Origin: Spirochaetia bacterium
GTDB lineage: Bacteria > Spirochaetota > Spirochaetia > Treponematales > Breznakiellaceae
DNA length: 7,518 nucleotides
Assembly (NCBI GenBank): GCA_025997595.1
Contig: BNUU01000056.1
Coordinates: 1 to 7,518 of the forward strand
Direction: 5' to 3'
The notes under the pieces: model-generated
What the model was told of the DNA's origin: nothing
Database searches by the model: none
The model's input: only the letters and a program-made list of their open reading frames with translations
Translations under genes and position numbers: made by a program
Shown: positions 1 to 5,908 of the stretch, piece by piece
How positions within the stretch are numbered: the first letter of the stretch is position 1
Layout: every line of letters begins with the position of its first letter

Positions 1-68
1 CCCTGATTATAAATTTTTTGAGATCGGGGGAAACTTTTTTAAGCCTCCCCCGATCCCTCACTCCCGGC
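1..68. repeat. Left arm of a perfect 68-bp inverted repeat
   Basis: Bases 1-68 are the exact reverse complement of 1684-1751 (position i pairs with 1752-i). Identity stops at base 69 and begins at the very first base of the window, so the true outer limit cannot be seen. The arm is itself nearly palindromic (22-36 against 41-55, four-base centre). It sits where the N-terminal coding part of the glycyl radical enzyme should be: an in-frame stop lies at 40-42, and recognisable enzyme sequence starts only at about base 64. The natural context of this sequence is the intergenic region after the enzyme, so the left copy looks secondary. It may be a fold-back chimera at a contig end or a real rearrangement; I favour the artefact. 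Confidence 0.95.
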
Positions 69-1680
69 GCGTACCTTCCACGAGGCATGCCAGTGCGTAT
101 GGTTCCTGTTCGTAGGCATCCAGGATGAGGCGCTGGAAAAATGCTTCAGCGTGGGCCGGTTCGACCAGTTTACCTATCCGCTGTACAAGCGTGACATCGA
201 GAACGGCGTCATGACGGCGGCGGAAGCCCAGGATATTCTGGACTGCCTGTTCATGAAATACCCCGAGACCAACTACATCAACGCCGACGCGAACCAGACC
301 GCCGCAGGATTCTCCGTCCAGCAGCAATTCATCGTGGGCGGCCAGACCCCGGACGGCAGGGATGCGACCAACGACGTGTCCTATATGCTCCTGCAGGGCA
401 GCATGAATACGCGCCTGGGCCAGCCCAGCGTGTCCCTGCGTATGTGGGATGGTACGCCCGATGCCCTGTACCGGAAAGCCTGTGAATTGGCGCGGCTCGG
501 TACCGGCCATCCTTCCTTCTTCTGCGATGAAACCATCATTCCCTCTCTCCAGGACAAGGGTGTACTGCTGGAAGATGCCCGGGATTATTCCGCCGTGGGT
601 TGCTCCGGCGTACAGTGCACGCGAAAGGACAAGGGCGCTCATAACGCCGGGTACATGAACCTGGCCACCTGCCTGGAATTTGTGCTGTACAACGGGTACT
701 GGCCCCTGGGGAAGTCCCAGAAGAGCATCAAGACCGGCGATCCCCTGGAATTCAAAACATTTGAGGACCTGATGGAAGCCCTGCGCCAGCAGATGCGTCA
801 CCTCCTGGGCATTTACACCAAAACTACGGTGAAAATTGAGGGCGTGCTGCGCAAGCTCTGCCCGAGTCCGTTCCTCTCCTGCTTTGTACAGGATTGCATC
901 ACCAGGGCGCGGGATCGGAGCGACGGCGGCGCGTTTTACAACTTCGGCATGACCTCACGCGCGGTGGGTCTCGGTACCGTGGCGGACTCGCTGGCGGTGC
1001 TGAAAAAACTGGTGTTCGAGGACAAGAGCGTGACTATGGCTGAGATGCTTAAGGCTATGGCGGATAACTTCGAGGGGCACGATCGAATCAAAAAACTGAT
1101 CGCCCAATGCCCAAAGTACGGCAACGACAACGACTATGTGGACGCCATTGCACACGATGTAACCGTCATATACTCCGAAGAGCAGGATCGCTATCGCTCG
1201 CTGTTCGGCGGCCGTTTCAACCCGGGGTTCAGTACCATTTCCGCGAACGTATTCTGCGGGCAGATTGTCTCTGCGCTGCCGGACGGCCGGTCTGCCTGGA
1301 CGCCCATCACCGAAGGCGTCTCGCCGGCCCACCATATGGAGAAAAACGGGCCGACGGCTGTCGCCCTTTCTTCCGCCAAACTGGATCACAAGGGCCTGAG
1401 CGGCGGTTCCATCCTGAACCTGCGCTTCTCGCCGGGGACCGTGACGGGCGAGCACGGGCTGGACTCACTGGTCAGCTTTGTGAAGGGGATGCAGAAGGCG
1501 CATATCTGGCATGCGCAGTTTAACGTGGTGGATACCGAAACCCTGCGTGATGCGCAAAGCAACCCCAACAAGCATCCGGATCTACTGGTACGTGTGGCGG
1601 GTTACAGCACCTTCTTTACCGGCCTGCCGGAAATTTTACAAAACGACATTATTGATCGCTCCGTTTACGCGCTGGCATAG
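64..1680 (+). CDS. Glycyl radical enzyme, C-terminal part (5' end missing), class unknown
   Basis: About 538 residues of a glycyl radical enzyme (PFL/GRE superfamily), which normally has roughly 790-860. Numbering the codon at base 64 as 1, family landmarks appear in order: PARTFHEACQ (1-10), GRFDQ (31-35), a GGQTPDGRDATN block near 92-103, ARDYSAVGCSGVQC with the probable thiyl cysteine Cys180 (bases 601-603), QFNVVD (485-490), and the glycyl radical loop RVAGY with Gly513 (1600-1602). The Cys-Gly distance of 333 residues fits the family. Glutamate, usual two residues after the cysteine in dehydratase-type members (GCVEP), is replaced by glycine, and a second cysteine follows at 185, so I cannot assign choline lyase, glycerol dehydratase or decarboxylase activity. 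Roughly 250-310 N-terminal residues are missing, replaced by an inverted copy of the downstream spacer. The GTG at 151 is not a real start because family sequence continues upstream of it. No activating enzyme is in the window. An X-succinate synthase-like role is possible from context only. Confidence 0.9.
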   Translation, partial: PARTFHEACQCVWFLFVGIQDEALEKCFSVGRFDQFTYPLYKRDIENGVMTAAEAQDILDCLFMKYPETNYINADANQTAAGFSVQQQFIVGGQTPDGRDATNDVSYMLLQGSMNTRLGQPSVSLRMWDGTPDALYRKACELARLGTGHPSFFCDETIIPSLQDKGVLLEDARDYSAVGCSGVQCTRKDKGAHNAGYMNLATCLEFVLYNGYWPLGKSQKSIKTGDPLEFKTFEDLMEALRQQMRHLLGIYTKTTVKIEGVLRKLCPSPFLSCFVQDCITRARDRSDGGAFYNFGMTSRAVGLGTVADSLAVLKKLVFEDKSVTMAEMLKAMADNFEGHDRIKKLIAQCPKYGNDNDYVDAIAHDVTVIYSEEQDRYRSLFGGRFNPGFSTISANVFCGQIVSALPDGRSAWTPITEGVSPAHHMEKNGPTAVALSSAKLDHKGLSGGSILNLRFSPGTVTGEHGLDSLVSFVKGMQKAHIWHAQFNVVDTETLRDAQSNPNKHPDLLVRVAGYSTFFTGLPEILQNDIIDRSVYALA

Positions 1681-1683
1681 CCG

Positions 1684-1751
1684 GCCGGGAGTGAGGGATC
1701 GGGGGAGGCTTAAAAAAGTTTCCCCCGATCTCAAAAAATTTATAATCAGGG
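1684..1751. repeat. Right arm of the 68-bp inverted repeat
   Basis: This arm fills most of the gap between the glycyl radical enzyme stop (1680) and the next start (1763), and matches bases 1-68 in reverse complement without a mismatch. It holds the hairpin at 1695-1732 and ends with the weak ribosome-binding sequence of the following gene. Because it sits naturally between two intact gene ends, it is probably the original copy. The two arms enclose 1615 bases. No recombinase gene is in the window to support a programmed inversion. Confidence 0.95.
1695..1732 (+). terminator. Strong intergenic RNA hairpin (terminator-like or mRNA processing/stability element)
   Basis: The 15-base stem GATCGGGGGAGGCTT (1697-1711) pairs with 1716-1730 around an AAAA loop (1712-1715). 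Two further pairs extend it to 1695-1732, giving 17 pairs, three of them G·U (1696·1731, 1707·1720, 1708·1719). Read from the - strand, the wobble positions would be A·C mismatches, so the fold favours a + strand transcript coming out of the glycyl radical enzyme gene. It is followed by TCAAAAAATTT rather than a U-run, so it is not a canonical intrinsic terminator. A partial terminator, or a 3'-end stabiliser that sets different mRNA levels for the enzyme and the downstream genes, fits better. The near-palindrome is certain; the function is inferred. Confidence 0.6.
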
Positions 1752-1762
1752 ACAGTTTTACC

Positions 1763-2548
1763 ATGTACGAAACACTTTTATACGAGACCCACGATGCCAT
1801 CGCAACCATCACGCTTAATCGTCCGGATGTGGGCAACGCATTTTCCAAAGATTCTTACCGGGAAGTTCGGGCCGCCCTTGAGTCCGCCTCAGGGGATCCC
1901 TCCGTGCGCACGGTGGTTCTTACCGGTACGGGCAAGCATTTTTCGGCCGGCGGTGACATCAAACGCTTCAAGAATCTGATAAACTCCGGAGAATTTTTGA
2001 GTACGGAAAACGTCGTCGCGGCAGGCAAGATGGCCGTTGCTGTCCGTACCTGCGCCAAACCGGTTGTCGCCATGATAAACGGCGCGGCGGCGGGTGCAGG
2101 CGCGTCCCTCGCCCTGGCCTGCGATTTCAGGTTTATGACGCCGAAAAGCAAACTCGTGATGTCCTTCATCAAAATGGGCCTCCCCGGCGATACCGGCGGT
2201 CTCTACGCTTTGCAGCGTATGGTCGGCGCCGCCAAAGCCCTTGAACTGATGATGACCGGTGCGCCGGTCTCGGGCGAACAGGCGTTCGCGCTCGGCCTCA
2301 CCACCCGCCTGACGGAAGAAGACCGGCTGTCGGAAGATACCTATTCCTTCGCAGGGGAGTTAGCGGCAATGCCTACCCGCGCGTTTGCGGAGCAGAAGCG
2401 GCTGTTATTTGAGACCTTTTACAGCAGCTTGGCGGACTATACCGAACGGGAGGCCGCCGCCATGGCTGCCTGCTCTCGTACCGCGGATTTCGCGGAAGCC
2501 GTGGAAGCTTTTCTTGAAAAACGTACGCCGCAATTTAGCGGAAAGTAA
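1763..2548 (+). CDS. Crotonase-fold enoyl-CoA isomerase/hydratase family protein (isomerase-like active site)
   Basis: A 261-residue crotonase-superfamily protein acting on acyl-CoA thioesters, presumably cytoplasmic. It starts TITLNRPDVGNAF (residues 15-27), has the first oxyanion-hole segment HFSAGGD (59-65) and the second INGAAAGAGASLALACDF (105-122). The two glutamates of classical hydratases are absent: Ser115 and Phe136 take their places. The segment FIKMGLPGDTGG (136-146) resembles the FIKIGLVPDSGG pattern of PaaG-type and enoyl-CoA isomerases, where the aspartate is the catalytic base, so Asp143 is the likely base here. I therefore favour double-bond isomerisation over hydration. The start is ATG 1763, where family similarity begins; the frame stays open upstream to 1511 only because it overlaps the previous gene. 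The ribosome site is weak (AGGGA, 1748-1752, 10 bases away). It shares the C-terminal EKRTPxFxGK ending with the second crotonase of the cluster, suggesting paralogues with split roles. Confidence 0.88.
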   Translation: MYETLLYETHDAIATITLNRPDVGNAFSKDSYREVRAALESASGDPSVRTVVLTGTGKHFSAGGDIKRFKNLINSGEFLSTENVVAAGKMAVAVRTCAKPVVAMINGAAAGAGASLALACDFRFMTPKSKLVMSFIKMGLPGDTGGLYALQRMVGAAKALELMMTGAPVSGEQAFALGLTTRLTEEDRLSEDTYSFAGELAAMPTRAFAEQKRLLFETFYSSLADYTEREAAAMAACSRTADFAEAVEAFLEKRTPQFSGK

Positions 2549-2554
2549 ATACAT

Positions 2555-2560
2555 AGAAGG
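2555..2560 (+). promoter_or_regulatory. Ribosome binding site of the transporter gene
   Basis: AGAAGG lies seven bases before ATG 2568, only a few bases after the stop of the upstream crotonase. This supports both the start choice and co-transcription. Confidence 0.6.
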
Positions 2561-2567
2561 TTAACAG

Positions 2568-3848
2568 ATGGAAAACGGCCTGTTGTCTTTGTTAATACTT
2601 GCCTGTATCATTATTTGTTTTATCACACGTGTCATTCCCTTGGGCATCGTAGCGGTTTTAGGCGCGCTCGCCATGGCTCTGACCGGTATCATCTCGCTTG
2701 AAGATGCCCTCTCATCGTTCGGCAGCGACACGGTGATGCTGATCCTGGGCATGATTGTGGTAGGCAGTGCGCTGGTAGAAACCGGTTTTATTATCTCCAT
2801 CGGCGAAAAACTGACCCGGCTCCCCGGCATCTGTAATAACGAGCGGATTTTTCTTGTGCTCGTCCTCCTCATTGTTGTGATGCTGTCCGGCTTTATGAGT
2901 AATACCGCCACGGTGGCCGTCTTTTTGCCGATCGTCGCGAGCGTGGCCAGATGTTCCGGCGGCGTGATCTCCAAGAAAAACACCTACATGGCCATCGGCA
3001 TTTCCTCCATTATCGGAGGGAACCTGACGCTGGCAGGCTCTACCCCGCAGATTATCGCCCAGGGAATCCTGTCCCAGACCGAAGGCTGCGAGCCCATGGG
3101 CTTTTTCGACCTCGCGAAGGGTACCTTTCCATTGATTATAACCATGCTCCTCTACTTCGCCAGTTTCGGTTACCGCCTGAGCAGGAAGGTCTTTACTTTT
3201 CCGGAAGAGCGCGAGGGGGAGGCATTGATAAAAGAAACAGCCGGACAGCCGGTGCGGAACGGTAAGGCCCTGATTTGCGGCCTGATCTTCCTCTGGTGCG
3301 TTGTCGGTTTTGTATTCAATATTTTTACTCTGGGAACAGTGGCGATCATCGCAGCCTGCCTCTGCATCGTCACCGGCTGCATCTCGGTAAACCGGGCTGC
3401 CGCTACCATGGACTGGACTTCCATCCTGGTTCTGGGGGGTTCCATGGGGTTTTCCAAGGGCTTGCATCAAAGCGGCGCGCTCATACGTATCGCGGATGCG
3501 GTGATTAACCTGGTGGGGCCGGCGTTCGGCCCGACCGCGATGTTTGGGGCTTTTCTGGTTTTGGCCGCTCTGATGGGTAACGTGATGTCCCATACCGCCA
3601 CAACCGCAGTGCTGGCGCCTATCGCCATCGCCGTTGCGCAGTCGATGGGCACCACCCCCACGCTGTTTACCGTGGGGGTGGTGATCGGCTGCAATCTGGC
3701 CTTTGCCACGCCGGTAAGTACGCCGCCGCTGACTATGACCCTCTGCGGCGGGTACCGGTTTAAAGATTATGTCATCGTTGGGGGAATGCTGAATCTGATC
3801 TGCGTGGTGATCGCGCTGGTCACGCTGCCGCTGTTATATGGGGTATAA
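2568..3848 (+). CDS. DASS/SLC13-family carboxylate transporter
   Basis: A 426-residue polytopic inner-membrane protein, mostly hydrophobic helices, with one clearly hydrophilic stretch at about residues 204-233 between two halves. Each half carries a related substrate/sodium-site signature: MSNTATVAVFLPI (110-122) and MSHTATTAVLAPI (340-352). These match the paired Ser-Asn-Thr motifs of the divalent anion:sodium symporter (DASS, SLC13/CitT) family, with Asn replaced by His in the second. GNLTLAGSTP (151-160) and ATPVSTPPL (380-388) match the family's re-entrant/TPPN-like segments. Known members carry di- or tricarboxylates, or sulfate. Here it probably imports the acid degraded by this cluster, or exports or exchanges a product; the sequence does not tell which. 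It is embedded between two crotonase genes, 19 bases after the first, so it belongs to the pathway operon. Length is slightly short for the family (usually about 430-500). Confidence 0.87.
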   Translation: MENGLLSLLILACIIICFITRVIPLGIVAVLGALAMALTGIISLEDALSSFGSDTVMLILGMIVVGSALVETGFIISIGEKLTRLPGICNNERIFLVLVLLIVVMLSGFMSNTATVAVFLPIVASVARCSGGVISKKNTYMAIGISSIIGGNLTLAGSTPQIIAQGILSQTEGCEPMGFFDLAKGTFPLIITMLLYFASFGYRLSRKVFTFPEEREGEALIKETAGQPVRNGKALICGLIFLWCVVGFVFNIFTLGTVAIIAACLCIVTGCISVNRAAATMDWTSILVLGGSMGFSKGLHQSGALIRIADAVINLVGPAFGPTAMFGAFLVLAALMGNVMSHTATTAVLAPIAIAVAQSMGTTPTLFTVGVVIGCNLAFATPVSTPPLTMTLCGGYRFKDYVIVGGMLNLICVVIALVTLPLLYGV

Positions 3849-3889
3849 CCGCTTTACGGCGCTGCGGCGCCGGTGGGGCACAAAGATAT

Positions 3890-3894
3890 GGAGG
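3890..3894 (+). promoter_or_regulatory. Ribosome binding site deciding the start of the second crotonase
   Basis: GGAGG sits five bases before ATG 3900. The same frame has an earlier GTG (3873) and an ATG (3888), but the latter overlaps this site and the former has no good one. The preceding gap also contains a small GC-rich hairpin (GGCGC/GCGCC, about 3858-3871) of doubtful importance. Confidence 0.65.
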
Positions 3895-3899
3895 TTTGT

Positions 3900-4676
3900 A
3901 TGGAATTCCAAAATTTTTTATGTGATGTAAAAGACAGCGTTGCTACGCTGACCATCAACCGTCCGGAAGTCCGTAATGCGCTGAATACTCAGTGCTGGAC
4001 GGAAATTTCCGCCTTTACAGAGTATGTGAACACCTGCGAGGATGTTCGGCTGGCGATTATCACCGGCGCGGGTGAAAAAGCCTTCGCCGCCGGGGCGGAT
4101 ATCGCGGCGCTCCGGGAACGTACCATGGTGAGTGTGCTCGCGGGTACGGCGCAGACGGCTCTGCGGAAACTGGCGGCCTGCGAGAAGCCGGTGATTGCCG
4201 CAATCAACGGTTTCGCCTTCGGCGGCGGCTGCGAACTGGCTATGGCCTGCGACATCCGTGTGGCGGCGGATACCGCAAAGCTGGGCCTGCCGGAATTGAA
4301 CCTCGGCATCCTGCCCGGCGCCGGCGGAACCCAGCGGCTTGCCAGGCTGATCGGGCTGGGCAGGGCAAAGGAATTGATTTTGACAGGCCGGGCGGTGAGC
4401 GCCGATGAGGCCTTGCAAATCGGACTGGTGAACAAGGTGGTACCGTCAGCGGAACTGATGAACGCAACGCTGGAAATGGCGGCGGGCATCCTGAACAAGG
4501 GTCCCCTGGCGGTGCGGCTGGCGAAGAAGGCCATCGCGGCGTCCATGTCCACGGATGAGGAAAACGGGATGTTACTGGAGCTGTTAAGTTACACGATCGC
4601 AATCGCCAGCGAGGATCGGATGGAAGGCCTGAATGCGTTTTTGGAAAAGCGTACGCCGGCTTTTAAGGGAAAGTAA
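3900..4676 (+). CDS. Enoyl-CoA hydratase (crotonase)
   Basis: A 258-residue enoyl-CoA hydratase that should add water across a trans-2-enoyl-CoA to give a 3-hydroxyacyl-CoA. Order of features: LTINRPEVRNALN (17-29), first oxyanion segment KAFAAGADI (60-68), AINGFAFGGGCELAMACD (101-118) with Glu112, and GLPELNLGILPGAGGTQRL (129-147) with Glu132. Both catalytic glutamates of rat crotonase (Glu144 and Glu164) are therefore present. The protein ends EKRTPAFKGK. Length is typical (about 257-261). It is the hydratase partner to the isomerase-like crotonase upstream, and it feeds the dehydrogenase and thiolase downstream. In clostridial butyrate clusters an equivalent gene is called crt, but chain-length specificity cannot be read from the sequence, and the context argues for a dedicated degradative role. 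The reaction class is secure; the natural substrate is not. Confidence 0.93.
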   Translation: MEFQNFLCDVKDSVATLTINRPEVRNALNTQCWTEISAFTEYVNTCEDVRLAIITGAGEKAFAAGADIAALRERTMVSVLAGTAQTALRKLAACEKPVIAAINGFAFGGGCELAMACDIRVAADTAKLGLPELNLGILPGAGGTQRLARLIGLGRAKELILTGRAVSADEALQIGLVNKVVPSAELMNATLEMAAGILNKGPLAVRLAKKAIAASMSTDEENGMLLELLSYTIAIASEDRMEGLNAFLEKRTPAFKGK

Positions 4677-4719
4677 GTGGCAGAAAACGAATACCACATA
4701 CATATTAAGCACAGTTTAT

Positions 4720-4725
4720 AGGAGG
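4720..4725 (+). promoter_or_regulatory. Ribosome binding site of the thiolase gene
   Basis: A perfect AGGAGG, eleven bases before ATG 4737. A TTG in the same frame at 4728 is only two bases away and too close to be used, so ATG 4737 is preferred. The gap 4677-4736 otherwise shows no clear structure. Confidence 0.7.
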
Positions 4726-4736
4726 CTTTGAACATT

Positions 4737-5906
4737 ATGGAACGGGCGGTTATTGTTTCCGCAGTACGAACTGCGGTCGGAAATTATGGGGGCCAGTGGA
4801 GTCCCGTCGAACCGTACCAATTGGCGGCGTATGCTATCCGGGAAGCGGTCACGCGGTCCGGGGTGAACCCCGCCGAAATAGAGGATGTCATCATGGGCAA
4901 CCTCTATGGGCAGCACGGCAATATCGCGCGGGTGGCCGCGCTGGAAGCCGGTGTTCCGGAGACAGCCGGCGCCGTGACGGTGGACCGGCAATGCGGTTCA
5001 TCGCTGCACACGATCTACGAGGCGGCGATGAATATCATGCTGGGCAACGGCAGCGTGTACGTGGCCTGCGGGCTGGAACACATGACGCGGGAGCCATGGC
5101 AGCTTGAAAAAACCACTACGGCCTTTCAGCGGGTGGGTCCGTCCTGTATGCCGACCAAGGTGACGACGGATATGACGGGTATGGACAAGATGGGTATGAC
5201 GGCGGAACAAGTGGCGGCGAATTACGGCCTGACCCGGCGGGAACTGGACGAGTTTGCCCTGGTTTCGCACCAAAAGGCGGCGCAGGCTATTGATCGCGGC
5301 GCGTTCAAGGATCAGATCCTTCCGGTTACATTGAAAGATAAAAAAGGGACCTGCGTAGTGGATACTGACGAAGCGGTCCGGCCGGGTCTGACGCTGGAAC
5401 AGCTTGGGAACCTGCGGCCCGCATTCAAACCGGAGGGCGTTGTGACCGCCGGAAATGCCTGCCCCTGGTCTGACGGTGCGAGCGCGGTAGTGCTGATGGC
5501 TGAGAGCCGGGCAAAGGCGCTGGGCATCCGGCCGATGGGGGTGGTGTGTTCCTTCGCGGTCAGCGGGTTGGACCCCTTCGTTATGGGCCTGGGCCCGGTC
5601 TACGCGGTGCCAAAGGCGTTGAAACGTGCGGGCATTGCCGCGCCGGACCTGGACGTGGTGGAACTGAACGAGGCATTCGCGGCGCAGGCTATCCCCTGTA
5701 TCCGTGAACTGGGGCTCGATCCGAAGCGGGTGAATCCCAACGGCGGCGGCATCGCACTGGGACATCCCCTGGGCGCGACCGGGGCGCTTTTAACTACGAA
5801 GATCCTCTACGATATGCGCGACCGGGATCTTGTATACGGGCTTGTGACAATGTGTATCGGCGGCGGGCAGGGTGCAGCACTGGTTTTGAAACGGGAAGGA
5901 GCATGA
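4737..5906 (+). CDS. Acetyl-CoA acyltransferase (thiolase)
   Basis: A 389-residue thiolase that cleaves a 3-oxoacyl-CoA with CoA to release acetyl-CoA, or another acyl-CoA if the substrate is branched; the reverse condensation is also possible. Catalytic elements are complete: nucleophilic Cys86 in DRQCGSSL (83-90), NEAFAAQ (311-317), the GHPLGATGA loop with His343 (342-350), and acid/base Cys373 in CIGGGQG (373-379). Length matches degradative and biosynthetic thiolases (about 390). The CoA/substrate loop reads GNACPWSDGASA (239-250) where many thiolases have GNASxxxDGA, and the first cysteine motif is RQCGSS rather than the common RLCGSG. These are small changes that may mark unusual acyl specificity. 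Its last four bases contain ATGA, six bases ahead of the likely start of the dehydrogenase gene, so the two are translationally coupled. It fits the final step of the cluster's beta-oxidation-like sequence. Confidence 0.93.
   Translation: MERAVIVSAVRTAVGNYGGQWSPVEPYQLAAYAIREAVTRSGVNPAEIEDVIMGNLYGQHGNIARVAALEAGVPETAGAVTVDRQCGSSLHTIYEAAMNIMLGNGSVYVACGLEHMTREPWQLEKTTTAFQRVGPSCMPTKVTTDMTGMDKMGMTAEQVAANYGLTRRELDEFALVSHQKAAQAIDRGAFKDQILPVTLKDKKGTCVVDTDEAVRPGLTLEQLGNLRPAFKPEGVVTAGNACPWSDGASAVVLMAESRAKALGIRPMGVVCSFAVSGLDPFVMGLGPVYAVPKALKRAGIAAPDLDVVELNEAFAAQAIPCIRELGLDPKRVNPNGGGIALGHPLGATGALLTTKILYDMRDRDLVYGLVTMCIGGGQGAALVLKREGA
5894..5900 (+). promoter_or_regulatory. Ribosome binding site of the dehydrogenase, inside the thiolase 3' end
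   Basis: GGAAGGA lies eight bases before ATG 5909 but only two before ATG 5903. The spacing favours 5909, although 5903 forms a classic four-base ATGA overlap with the thiolase stop. The choice changes only two residues. Confidence 0.55.
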
Positions 5907-5908
5907 AC

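Noticed and set aside
151..153. GTG as the true start of the GRE protein
   Set aside because: Family sequence (PARTFHEACQ onward) continues in frame upstream to about base 64, the codon falls just before the conserved GRFDQ, and no ribosome site precedes it.
58..801. Long open frame on the - strand opposite the GRE (247 codons)
   Set aside because: It lies antisense to clear GRE sequence with conserved motifs, has no recognisable domain, and is a codon-bias shadow. The same applies to the other - strand frames under each gene.
1107..1523. Overlapping + strand frame of 138 codons inside the GRE
   Set aside because: Alternative-frame reading of the GRE gene, low-complexity and arginine-rich, with no ribosome site or family features.
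1741..1746. Perfect TATAAT as a -10 promoter element before the first crotonase
   Set aside because: No convincing -35 lies 16-18 bases upstream (TTTCCC at best), and the implied start site at about 1753 would exclude the only ribosome-site candidate. It lies in an AT-rich tract where chance matches are likely.
1511..1762. N-terminal extension of the first crotonase into the GRE gene
   Set aside because: Crotonase similarity begins at ATG 1763. The extension translates the GRE 3' end and the repeat arm out of their own frame, with no domain.
3849..3899. Terminator between the transporter and the second crotonase
   Set aside because: Only a five-pair GC hairpin without a U-run; the tight spacing and strong ribosome site argue for continued operon transcription.
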